Made by a program: the position numbers and the translations under genes. DNA of 64,000 nt, taken from positions 5,110,001 through 5,174,000 of the forward strand of contig NC_070567.1 in assembly GCF_026914185.1 (NCBI RefSeq), in the 5' to 3' direction. Origin of the DNA: Puccinia triticina. Lineage: Eukaryota > Basidiomycota > Pucciniomycetes > Pucciniales > Pucciniaceae. Below, one piece after another: positions 46,187 through 55,615 of this stretch. The notes beneath the pieces are model-generated. The model saw only the letters and a list, made by a program, of their open reading frames with translations, did no database searches and was not told where the DNA came from. Within the stretch, counting starts at the first letter, position 1; every line of letters starts with the position of its first letter.

Positions 46187-48949
46187 TCAAAACCGGTTGA
46201 TGTTGAGCTTGATGAGTGAGTCGGTGTGTTTCTTCTTTGCCAGTGCCTTGGTGAGGAAGTCCGCAAGTTGGTCGTTGGTGCTTACATAATGAGTTGCAGC
46301 CCGTCCTTCATTGATGAACTCGCGTATCCAGTGGTACTTGATGGGGATGTGTTTGGTTCGTTGTTGGAACATAGGATTGTTAGCAAGAGCAATTGCCGAT
46401 TGATTGTCAACAAGAAGGGAAAGTTTGCCAGGCAATTTAACGTTGATGGAGTCGAGGAGTGTGAGAAGCCATTTCGCCTCTTGAGCGGCTTCGAACAGAG
46501 ATATGTATTCTGCCTCCGTGGTTGAAGCCGCAACCACCGGTTGCTTGTGCGAGCGCCAGGAGATGATGGAGTCATTAAAGGTGGCAATGTAGCCGGAGTA
46601 CGAATGCCAATCGCAGATATCGTTAGCCCAGTCTGCATCCGAGAAAACTTTGAGAGTATTGATTTTTGATCTTCCATCGAGAAGAATGCCATGATTTCGA
46701 GTGCCTGAGAGGTACCTTAGTAGTTGAATTATTGCTCTCCAGTGAGTGATTCCTGGGGATTCAAGGTGTTGAGACAATTGCGAGATCGAGAACGCAATGT
46801 CCGGACGAGTGCAAACTGCAAGATACATGAGCATGCCGACTGAACGACGATAGTTGGCTCCTATCCGCTCGAATTGCTGACGTTCAAACAATGTTGATCG
46901 AGTTAACTGAGTGTTAGGAATCATTGGGACTGAGGTTTGCCTCACATCCAACATGTTGTGATTGGAGAGGACTTTGGTGAGGTATGCTTCTTGTGATAGA
47001 TAAAGCTGCTTGTCACTGATACGAGCTACTTTGACGCCAAGAAGATGTTTCAATTCTCCAATATCTTCCATTTTGAAACGAGCTGAAATAAGATCCTTGA
47101 AGTGCTGAACATCCGGACTGACAATAACCATATCGTCCACATAGACGTGTACATAACATATCCATGATGGCGAGTTGCTGATGAACAAGCAAGGATCAGC
47201 TGGAGATGGTCGAAAGTTGACAGATTTAAAGAAGCCGGCTAGAGCCGAATACCAAACGCGTGGAGCCTGACGAAGACCGTAAATGGCTTTCTTGAGTCGA
47301 AGACAGTGGCCCGCAGGAACGGCCAAACCAGGAGGTGCACGCAGATAGACTTCTTCTTCCAAGTCACCGTTTAAGAACGCATTCTTAGCATCCATCTGAT
47401 GAATCTGGTAACCACAAGAAAATCCAACGGTAACGACAGTGCGAAGAGCAGCAAATCTCCCAGTTGGGGCATATGTGTGAAGGATGTCTTCGATAGCCTG
47501 AAGCGATCCTTGAGCACACAGATGAGCTTTGAATTTTGAGACAGCTCCGTCCTCGTCGAGTTTCTTCCTGAATACCCAGATAGTACCGAGAAGTTGATGA
47601 TCACGAGGTATCCGGACGACTTCCGAAACCCCCAGATCAGCCATGGCCGAGAGTTCCAGGTTAATTGCAGCACACCACTCTTCAGCCTCCCCGGAGGCCA
47701 TTGCCTGGTTGTATGTCTGAGGAACCCCCACCAAAACATAAGCGATTGTGTGAATGTCGAGATCAGGATGAAGATGATCGAGCATGAAACCGTCCAGTCG
47801 ATTGAGAATACACATGTTTGCCCGACGACGGTGGTGGATGATATTAGACTCGTCGATTGAAGACGAGATGTCCTTTGGGGCTTTGTCCGGAGCTAGGACG
47901 ATGTCCCAGCCAGGCTTTGGTTTGGGTTGAGCTTCACTGACCGTTGGGAGTGGAATTGCTGGGGCGGCTGGACTGATGATGGGAGATTCGACTAGATCCT
48001 GTGGGTTGAAATCATCAGAGTTGGAGTCCAATCTACTTTCATCGTGGGTCTCATCGCGTTGAGGTACAATAGGAGAAGCTTCAAGTTCTTCAAAGTCGGC
48101 GATGTCCAGAGGCTCGAATTGATCAGAGGTATTAGCTGAGGAGAAAAGGGAGACTCCTGGGAAGTCTGCTTCGTCAAAAGAGACATCATGGCAGCGCTCA
48201 ACCTTTCCTCCCGGAAGAAGAATGCGCCAGTTATGCATTCCCAGCTGATACCCGACCATTAGACCACGTTTTGCAGTGTCTCCAAATTTTCCATCTCTCA
48301 GCTTCTTGGGTATGTTGACATACGCTTTGCATCCAAATGGACGCAGCCTTGAGACGTTGAACGGCGAATCGAACCACAACTCATGAGGTGTCTTCCATCT
48401 TAGTTTACGAATGGGAGTGATGTTCTCAAGGAACACCGCCGTGGATACCGCTTCGCCCCAGTATTTGGCAGGGAGTTTAGCCTGCTTGAGGAGTGCTCGA
48501 GCCTTCTCGCTAGTGGTCCGATTACCCCGTTCAGCAACGGCGTTCTGCTGAGGGGTGTAAGGAGCCGTGACATGAATTGAGACACCTTTTGATTTGAGGA
48601 ACTCAGTGAATTCATTGGAATTAAATTCCCCCCCGCCATCAAATATCACGTTTTTGATTGGACGACCATGAAGAGTTGTGACATTGTTATAGTATTCAAC
48701 AAATTTTGAGAATGTGTCGGATTTGGAAGAGATGAGAAAAACATGACGATAACGTGTAAACCAGTCGGTGATTTTGAAGTAATAAAGATTTCCTCCAAAT
48801 GAGGAAGGAGTAATTTTTCCACTCAGGTCCATGTAGACCGATTCAAGTGGGTGAGACGCTTCAGGAAGGTGAGATGGGAAGACAAGCCGATGAGATTTAG
48901 ACATTGAGCAAGAGTCGCATTTAATGGAGGGACTTGAGATTCCAAACAT
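46187..48949 (-). CDS. pol: Copia pol: integrase, reverse transcriptase, RNase H
   Basis: An open frame of 920 codons. Integrase core: IKCDSCSMSKSHRL, then MDLSGKI, FDGGGEF and PQQNAVAERGNRT with the D,D,E pattern. RT: AKNAFLNGDLEEEVYLRAP, KAIYGLRQAPRVWY and the catalytic box YVHVYVDDMVIV. RNase H: VFSDADWANDICDWHSYSG, STTEAEYISLFEAAQEAKW and DNQSAIALANN. The N-terminal integrase zinc region survives only as 'AGHCSNEALKRM' just upstream, after a TAG. So the join to gag-protease, about 100 nt away, contains a stop and a frame change. It is therefore probably inactive unless a related copy supplies proteins. Confidence 0.93.
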   Translation of the reverse strand: MFGISSPSIKCDSCSMSKSHRLVFPSHLPEASHPLESVYMDLSGKITPSSFGGNLYYFKITDWFTRYRHVFLISSKSDTFSKFVEYYNNVTTLHGRPIKNVIFDGGGEFNSNEFTEFLKSKGVSIHVTAPYTPQQNAVAERGNRTTSEKARALLKQAKLPAKYWGEAVSTAVFLENITPIRKLRWKTPHELWFDSPFNVSRLRPFGCKAYVNIPKKLRDGKFGDTAKRGLMVGYQLGMHNWRILLPGGKVERCHDVSFDEADFPGVSLFSSANTSDQFEPLDIADFEELEASPIVPQRDETHDESRLDSNSDDFNPQDLVESPIISPAAPAIPLPTVSEAQPKPKPGWDIVLAPDKAPKDISSSIDESNIIHHRRRANMCILNRLDGFMLDHLHPDLDIHTIAYVLVGVPQTYNQAMASGEAEEWCAAINLELSAMADLGVSEVVRIPRDHQLLGTIWVFRKKLDEDGAVSKFKAHLCAQGSLQAIEDILHTYAPTGRFAALRTVVTVGFSCGYQIHQMDAKNAFLNGDLEEEVYLRAPPGLAVPAGHCLRLKKAIYGLRQAPRVWYSALAGFFKSVNFRPSPADPCLFISNSPSWICYVHVYVDDMVIVSPDVQHFKDLISARFKMEDIGELKHLLGVKVARISDKQLYLSQEAYLTKVLSNHNMLDVRQTSVPMIPNTQLTRSTLFERQQFERIGANYRRSVGMLMYLAVCTRPDIAFSISQLSQHLESPGITHWRAIIQLLRYLSGTRNHGILLDGRSKINTLKVFSDADWANDICDWHSYSGYIATFNDSIISWRSHKQPVVAASTTEAEYISLFEAAQEAKWLLTLLDSINVKLPGKLSLLVDNQSAIALANNPMFQQRTKHIPIKYHWIREFINEGRAATHYVSTNDQLADFLTKALAKKKHTDSLIKLNINRF

Positions 48950-49050
48950 CCGCTTCAGTGCCTCGTTGCTACAGTGACCGGCGCGTCTTTGCTAGTTGTG
49001 GTCAGATGAACCATACAGGTTCCTCCGGTAATCGATGTCTTGAGGATGAC

Positions 49051-50214
49051 TTACCCGTCCCGAACAAGGACAAATGAGTTGTCACTAGTTCGCTTGATTT
49101 CACAACCGCGCTCGTATAAACGACCAAGACTTATCAACGTTGCGCTTAGCCCGGGCACATGAAGAGCTTTGAGGGGAATTATCTTCTTATTTTCAGCAAT
49201 AATGTTGACAAAACCACTGCCCTTGACTTGGAGTGTGTGACCGTCAGCTAGCTCGACTTGACTGTTTCTTGACCGATAATCTTTGAAGAGAGATCTTTCT
49301 GTGAACATGTGGTGAGAAGCACCACTGTCGAGGTAGCACATGTTTGGTGTGCTGATTGCTGCAAAGGCTTTGATGGTGCAAAGCAGGCCGTTACCCGTCA
49401 ATCTAGAATCGCCACTGTCTGAATCTTCCGCTTGTGCAGTGTTTGCGTTCTTGGAAGTCTTGGTAATTTGCCAGCATTCTTTCTCAGAGTGACCGATGAC
49501 TTTGGGGTTATGCTTCCCTCCAGAACAGTATTCTTGCCGGGGTGCTTTCGACTTGGATTTTGATTTGGAAGTCGATGCAGCCATGGCGGTGTCTTTGGTC
49601 TTGACGGTGACCGAGTTCAGAGCGTTCTGTCGCTTTTTGTTGAGAGTGTCTTTGACCAGTTGGAGGGTCAAGGGTCGCTGAGCCTGAAGCCAGTCTTGAG
49701 TGGCCGAGTACTTTTCCGGAAGCTTCATGACAATAGTTTCAGCCACGTACTTCTCTTTTATGTCGCATCTGTCTCCTGAGAACTTCATCCCGATAGAGGA
49801 CATGATCTTGAGGTGCTGGTCAACGGTTTCAAGAAAGGTAGTGAGATCACCTTTGAACTGAAACTGGCAGAACTCGTTGTACGCTTTTGCTTGATTGCCG
49901 TTGGTCTTGGCCTCATAGTGGTCGGTGAGGAGTCTCCATAGTTCAACAGGATTATCTTTGTTGGCGTTGGTAACAAAGCGATTGAAGTTGATTGATCCCA
50001 TGTTTGAAACAAGAATGCCTGCTGTCTTTGACCGATTGGTTGCAAATAGCTTGATACCGGCTGCATCAGTTCCAGCGGGTGCTACTGAAGTCGTGAGGTA
50101 CTTCTTGAATCCGAGTTGTTGACAATAACCGGTAACCTTCCGTTTCCAGGTTGGAAAATTGGTGTTGGACAGATCTGGAACTTGGTTTTTTGACTCAGTC
50201 ATTTTGGGAGACAA
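49051..50214 (-). CDS. gag: Copia gag and protease
   Basis: 387 residues. The gag part matches copia UBN2-type gag (FPTWKRKVTGYCQQLGF near the start, ELWRLLTDHYEA, NEFCQFQFKGDLTTFLETVDQHL). A zinc knuckle-like stretch follows with Cys and His at EYCSGGKHNPKVIGHSEKEC. The aspartic protease motif is CYLDSGASHHM. The frame stops at TAA shortly after FVLVRDG, where copia elements normally read on into integrase as one polyprotein. That stop is followed by a further in-frame TAG in the pol frame. Confidence 0.9.
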   Translation of the reverse strand: MSPKMTESKNQVPDLSNTNFPTWKRKVTGYCQQLGFKKYLTTSVAPAGTDAAGIKLFATNRSKTAGILVSNMGSINFNRFVTNANKDNPVELWRLLTDHYEAKTNGNQAKAYNEFCQFQFKGDLTTFLETVDQHLKIMSSIGMKFSGDRCDIKEKYVAETIVMKLPEKYSATQDWLQAQRPLTLQLVKDTLNKKRQNALNSVTVKTKDTAMAASTSKSKSKSKAPRQEYCSGGKHNPKVIGHSEKECWQITKTSKNANTAQAEDSDSGDSRLTGNGLLCTIKAFAAISTPNMCYLDSGASHHMFTERSLFKDYRSRNSQVELADGHTLQVKGSGFVNIIAENKKIIPLKALHVPGLSATLISLGRLYERGCEIKRTSDNSFVLVRDG

Positions 50215-50263
50215 TCGATGTGTGTGTGTTTTGATAAAAGTGCGTCCACAGAGTTAGGACTCT

Positions 50264-50275
50264 GGGCTCATAACC
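50264..50275 (-). other. Primer-binding site for half initiator tRNA-Met
   Basis: Directly after the 5' LTR the minus strand reads GGTTATGAGCCC. This is complementary to GGGCUCAUAACC, the anticodon stem-loop of initiator tRNA-Met, not to a tRNA 3' end. Drosophila copia and yeast Ty5 use such a cleaved half tRNA as primer. Confidence 0.85.
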
Positions 50276-50611
50276 TATAGAACGTCTAGGCGCAGAGAGT
50301 CTTTATAAAGACCAGCGAGTTAGTTGGAACACGACACGAGACTGAGTTGAGACGACTAGCAAGCACACCTTTATAAAGACTAGCGAGTTAGTTGGAACAC
50401 GACACGAGACTGAGTTGAGACGACTAGCAAGCACACCTGATGTGTGATATGAGTTGAGACAGAAATGAGTAACTGAATGAAGAAAAGAGAAATAGAAAGC
50501 GGTACACGATTACTATTTAGACTAACATTCAATTAGGTTTCATTTAGGTTTACAACTATGAGTATCACTACATGACCGGTTGACGAGTATGCTACTACTG
50601 AGAATTCAATA
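50276..50611 (-). repeat. 5' LTR of the copia element
   Basis: 336 bp, with the same borders and 68-bp duplication as the 3' LTR and two substitutions relative to it (plus-strand T for C in the second AGACCAGCG unit, and G for A in the CGGTACAC motif). Confidence 0.92.
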
Positions 50612-50661
50612 TATCTTGTGCATTGCAATTTAGTTTTTGGCCGTCGACCGTAGTATGCGAG

Positions 50662-53114
50662 ATGAATATTCCTTTGTGGGAGGAGGCGCTGAACAGCGCA
50701 GGTCTGCTTCCAGAACTCAACGACATCATCACCGGTTTTATGTCGGGTTTTGATCAAGGAGTCCCCCACCATCGGATTGGATCCTTGAGGTGGTTCACTC
50801 CTGATAACCACACCTCCGCGGTTTCCGCGGAAGACAAGATCCAGACTTCAATCGCAGAGGAAGTTAAAGCTGGACGCATGTTTGGTCCATTCTCACACGA
50901 GTATTTGGCGACATTCCTTCCTTTCTTTCGGACCAGCCCGCTGGGCTCCGTGGTGAATGCCGACGGCAAGATGAGGCCAATAAATGACCTGTCTTTCCCA
51001 CGGAACGATCCTGAAACTCCGTCAGTAAACTCCTTCGTCGATAAATCCGAGTTCACAACTACGTGGGACGACTTTCGAACCGTTGCTCAGTTCTTCAGAG
51101 ACAACCCCGGCCCCTTCAAGCTGGCGCTTTTCGACTGGGAGAAGGCCTACAGGCAAATCCCGACAACGCCTGCCCAGTGGCCTTATCTGATGGTCAAAGA
51201 TCTGAAAGGAGATTTATTTTTGGACACGCGCATCACGTTTGGCGGCGTCGCGGGATGCGGCTCTTTTGGTCGACCGGCGGACGCTTGGAAGCGGCTGATG
51301 CAACACGAGTTCGATGTCCAAACCATTTTTCGCTGGGTGGACGACAACCTGTTCGTCAAGCGCCCTGAGTCGACTTGCACTATTTCTCAAGTCGTGACGC
51401 GCTCACTGGCCTTGGGCGTCCAGACGAATCAGGACAAATGCTCCGAGTTCACCGACGAGCAGAAGTACATAGGCTTCGTCTGGGACGGCAGGTGCGCCAC
51501 TGTACGGCTACCCGAGAAGAAACGGCTCGAACGCATCACCCAGATCGAGGCCTTCCTGGTCAACGGGGCTACTTTCCGTTTCGGCGCCGTGGAGATCTTG
51601 GCCGGCCGTTTGAACCACGCGTCCTACGTTCTACCCCAGCTGCGCTGTTACTTGCGGGGGCTGTACGCCTGGATGGGGCGTTGGAAATATCTCTGGTCGG
51701 TACAACAGCTCCCTAAAGACGTCAAGGCCGACCTCGACTTCTGGCTAGAGACGCTTCGAAACTACGAGTGCACCCGCCTAGTTCCCACCCCTGAGGAACG
51801 GGAGATTTCATGGGTGGGGGACGCCTCCACCGGTTTTGGCATCGGCGTCCTCATCGGGGCCAGATGGTCTCAACTGCGGCTCAAAGAGGGGTGGGAAGGC
51901 TCCGAAAAACCTTTCCGCAACATCGCCTGGCTCGAAACAGTGGCGATCCGAGTGGGCATCCTCATGCTGCAAGAATTTGAGTGGGTCCGGAAAGGCTCCA
52001 ACTTCGTAGTCTGGACGGACAATACTACGCGAACCTGAATGTAGCCTAAACAAAGATCACCAATATAATTTGGTTGTGGATTTGCAACAACAGCAAAAAA
52101 AAGTGCAACAAAAAAAAGCGACCGACATGCCGAGTAGCCTCCCCGGGAAGCGAGTGCTTTAACTGCTGGAACGGACCAGTCATTGAGGCTCAATGACCGG
52201 AACGACCTGGCCATCGAGGGAGTTGTGTGTTCCCCCTCCCCGTGGCCGGTTGTACCGCTTGGCGCTCATCTACATGTGTCAGCATATATCGGCGATCACG
52301 CTTGATGGCCGGGTAGCTGGTCCGTACCGGTCATCAAGGCTGAACTCTTGATGCCGGGTGTGTATATTCTACTTTCTCATACATCTGGCCATTGAAAGGA
52401 GTGTGAAATGTCCTCTCAATGGCTGGGGTCATCGAGAGCAACACACTACTCGATAGCCGGCCATCAAGAGGGTGTACACACTCCCGTCGATGGCCCGTCT
52501 ATTCCAGTCATTGAGGGGAGTGTGAATCTCCTCTCGATCATTGTCAGGTACACACTCCCTTTGCGACCTGCCATCCGGCCTTCAAGAACAACTCACCAAG
52601 CCTTCAATGACCGACCCCGACCGGTCATCGAGAGGGGATCAAACTACTCCCCTCAATGAACATTTCATTCCGGCCATTCTGGTCCGTTCCAGTATGACCA
52701 ATACCCGCGCCGGCGATTGGTATTGGTCATACTGGATGAGATCCGCCCGCGGCTGGGTGGGAGGGTGGGCACCTGAGATGGTCAGCATACGTACTTGATA
52801 TTTTTTTTGTGTGTACATAACCATGGTGATTCTACCAAAGCAGAATTGCTTAGGCTAGATTCATCTCCCCCAATACTACCACGGGGAGCGTGCTGGTAGC
52901 GCGCAAGTCCCGAGACGTGCACGTCAACGATGAATGGAAGCACATCCAAAGGTTACTGATCGCCGCCCAGCTGGACGTTACTCCCAAGAGGGTCATCTCA
53001 AAGGAAAATGTCGCGGACAACCTATCAAGGGGCATCCGCGGGCCTCATCTACCCGCGAATAGAGTCTGGTTCTGTATCCCAGATGACCTCTCGCCATTCC
53101 TTTTTCACGCGTGA
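50662..53114 (+). pseudogene. DIRS-like reverse transcriptase/RNase H, interrupted
   Basis: The first part (ATG 50662, frame open from 50623; ends 52038) has FFRTSPLGSVVNADGKMRPI, DWEKAYRQIPTTPAQWPYL, RITFGGVAGCGSFGRPADAW, the catalytic box WVDD at about 51334, a connection region LAGRLNHASYVLPQLR, and RNase H start SWVGDASTGFGIGV with NIAWLETVAI. After TDNTT an 843-bp DNA element (52029-52871) breaks it. The second part (52872-53114) continues RNase H with KSRDVHVNDEW and ENVADNLSRG. Taking out the insert and one 8-bp TSD restores the frame. The coding sequence is otherwise free of stops. Confidence 0.75.
52029..52871. mobile_element. Non-autonomous DNA element inside RNase H, 8-bp TSD
   Basis: 843 bp flanked by AATACTAC at 52021-52028 and 52872-52879. 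Imperfect terminal inverted repeats share TGAAT(G/C)TAGCCTAA(A/G)CAA. The inside is an array of hairpin modules (CATTGAGGGGAGTG, CTCCTCTC, TCATCGAGAG) like those at 28.9-29.6 kb. The 8-bp TSD suggests hAT, but the termini (GCGAACC / GGGGGAG) are not canonical. Confidence 0.8.
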
Positions 53115-54480
53115 GGTCTTGTCGGCTTTTTGTTTGGGCCTCACTATTGTAGCGATAGCCCAACGGGGGCAAGGAAATGCGGCCCCCTCGGCGCCAGGTT
53201 CTGGCCTGCCTTGGCCGTTTTGTTTCTCGCATCAACGGGTCGTTGTTTTGAGACGCTCAGGGATCGTTTTGTTTTGTTTTCTTGCAGGTCTGCTTTCCTT
53301 GTCACTCCGTTCCTAGTTCTGCCTCCTTCACGATTGTGTAGCCAAGGGGGGATAAGCCAGGTCTTTTTGTTAGGGGTCACTTGTTTCTCGATGGTCTCGT
53401 CTTGCCTGTTTTTCATTGAGGTTTGGGTTTTCGCGCGTGGCTCAGGCTCCCTAAAAAACCTGAGTTATGGGCTTACGCCCGAATCCCCGAAACCTCTATG
53501 TTCTTTTGGCATCGAGTCGGGACACAGGTGCATCCCTTTCTCCTGGTCAAGGTCGTTAAGGGCCTATTAGCCCTTTCCGCCTTTCCTCCCGCACTTGCTG
53601 CGGGTCTACGGCACCGCCGGCGAGCCGCAGCAAGTACCAGGCAGAGAGCGGTAGCCGCAGTGGATGCGTGGGCCAAGCTGATTGTGAGACCTATGCTTTA
53701 GACTTCTTGATGCCGCTCTGTATTTGAGTGGCCAACAAACCCCCTGCACCTGGAGCGTGCCCACTTGCTCAACCCCACGAACAATTTATTTATATCCAAG
53801 CACCGGGCCAGAGCACCTTGAATTCTTTCCCATCCCCGTCCCAAAGCCAAAAAGCAGACGAGAAGAATGTTTCTTCATCCCGGTGCACTTCTAGCGTTTT
53901 TGCTCCTAATCTCTTGTTCACATGACCGATCTTTGCCGCGCCCAAGTCTGTGGAAGCGCACGGATGAAATCTTGGCTCCGCTGTAATTACAGAGTCAGCA
54001 TCAATATGTGAAGACAAGCTCGTCAGGTCTAATACCATGTACCTTTTCCTCCGGCAGACTTTCCCAGTACGAGTCCCGCCAAGGTGCAGAGTAAGCGAGC
54101 ATCAGTGAAAACACCACAACTTCTTGAGCATCATCAGCTGATTTTTCCACACTTGATCCATGTCTCCTTACGTGACTCGATACAAACAGAGCAGCCGATA
54201 CCGCCGTAACTTTTGCAAGAACAGGCGATAGTACCAGTCATCAGGATTCCATGATGTGAGAATCTCTGTGTCAAATCCTCCGATCAGCCGAATAGGCTGT
54301 CATGTACCCAACTACCCTCTCCTGCTAATACATATTTGATAAATCATAACCAACAACCTAGAGAAAATCCAGATGGGATCAAACCCCTCAAATCAGTACA
54401 GAAGGATCAAGTGGCGTGAGTGGCACGGTCGAAGGTCAAAAGAAGCATATTGTTGACATTTATATTCACTCAAACAGAGG
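53115..54480. other. 3' part of the DIRS-like element, then intergenic
   Basis: Frames at 53130-53570 and 53423-53701 follow the RNase H but show no tyrosine-recombinase motif (R..HxxR..Y). A GC-rich inverted motif (TTGCTGCGG...CCGCAGCAAG) lies near 53595-53635. The end of the element is not identified. Confidence 0.35.
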
Positions 54481-55615
54481 ACTACGCCCGGGCGGAGACG
54501 TCGGAAACAGGCCCGATGGCCCGAATGGACCCAAGAATGCCAACATGTGAGCATTGTTTGAACTTGAAAAAATCTGCGATCACCCCCATAGGCTTGGTTG
54601 CATCCGACTAAATCCCACCGGCCAATCTTTTCTGGATAATAACCTTACATCTACAGCGAAACACCTCGTGGCCCAAACATAAGGATTCACTTCAAGACAT
54701 ACGATGTACCTGATGGCAACACACTGATGATGTCAGTAGCCTGATTGATGATCAAAGAATGCATATTCTTATTTTTTATGTGTGTCAAGCAAACTGAAAA
54801 CAAACTCATGCGTAGGGAATCAAATCTCCTCCAGATTATTGGTCCCCGCATCACAGGGTTAACCCATGAATATGTGATGAAGGCAATCAATCTCTCTACC
54901 CCTGCGTGAGTAGGTGCTTTTCTGCCTCAAAAGAAGGGGAACGGGTCCAATTCCTCAAAAAACATGACCAGTTATGGTGGTTTGGTTCAGCTTCATTGGA
55001 CATGGCTAACTTACAATCACTCAGACGCTCTGTTAAACAGCAATACATCAAAAATCAAAAGTTTACTGAACTTGAACCATTCCTAGAAAGTGCTCACACC
55101 CTTTACCTTTTTTATCACATAAGTCATTTTTTTGGTCTTATCAACATTGAACAATTCTTCTCTTCTGTCAAAAATCTTGGGGCTTATTTGATGATTTTTT
55201 TTTTCTTTGATAGTCAATCAAGGGCCCAGGCCGCCAAATCACTCAATTTTGACCCGTGGGTAGAGGCCATGATACCACATCTCCACTACATGTAAGCCTA
55301 TATTACTTCAATTATCAAGGCATCAATTGGTTCCCCAAAATCTGAATGGTTTTATGGAATTGAAACAGCACCTTGGATGAATGGCTAAAATACAAACATC
55401 CAGAAATGAATGAAAACAAGATCAGACATATTCAAAAATTTGCACCAAGATCTGAAGAGAAAGTTCAGTACTGGGATAAAGAAATAGCTGAAAAATTCTA
55501 TGAAACCTACAAAAACATTCAAGTCCCAAAGCAAAGCAACACACCATCTCGGTTTATCTTCAAAAAATCTGTTGTGGCTATTTGTCAATTTCTTGCCAAA
55601 TGGACTCAACACTAA
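54481..55615 (+). CDS. Multi-exon hypothetical gene
   Basis: Several plus-strand coding blocks are separated by short introns. 54481-54546 reads LRPGGDVGNRPDGPNG and ends at a GTGAGC donor. About 54662-54735 reads GPNIRIHFKTYDVPDG. About 54803-54906 reads LLQIIGPRITGLTHEYV, with a GTGAGT donor. Then 54932-55090 holds a block with KKHDQLWWFGSASLDMANL, and about 55206-55291 reads AKSLNFDPWVEAMIPHLHY, with a GTAAGC donor that joins in phase to 55370-55615 (LDEWLKYKHPEMNENKIRH, ending at TAA). The blocks use the same strand and plausible phases, but I did not resolve all junctions. No family is recognised; a gene of an uncharacterised rust-type family or a transposon-borne gene are both possible. 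Confidence 0.4.

Larger units (their letters stand above)
45840..50611 (-). mobile_element. Ty1/copia LTR retrotransposon (young)
   Basis: A 4,772-bp element on the minus strand with two 336-bp LTRs that differ at only two positions, and a 5-bp TSD TATCT at 45835-45839 and 50612-50616. The order in the transcript is LTR, primer site, gag-protease, integrase, RT, RNase H, polypurine tract, LTR, which is the copia order. Insertion is recent by LTR identity. It sits in the spacer between the ORFs of the DIRS-like element. The coding region is not fully intact (see gag-protease and pol). Confidence 0.95.
44030..53114 (+). mobile_element. DIRS-like retroelement, split by two younger insertions (coding span only)
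   Basis: ORF1 (44030-45601) and the reverse transcriptase/RNase H ORF (50662-52038 plus 52880-53114) lie in the same orientation and are separated only by a copia element (45840-50611). Removing the copia element and one TATCT leaves about 230 bp between the ORFs. The RT type (linear fingers motif ...KMRPINDLSFP, LALFDWEKAYRQIP, box FRWVDD, followed by an RNase H with WVGDAS and TDNTT, and ADNLSRG) is of the DIRS/Ngaro kind, which normally carries a tyrosine recombinase. I found no recombinase to 53.7 kb. Outer ends are unresolved, so the coordinates give the coding part. Confidence 0.6.
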
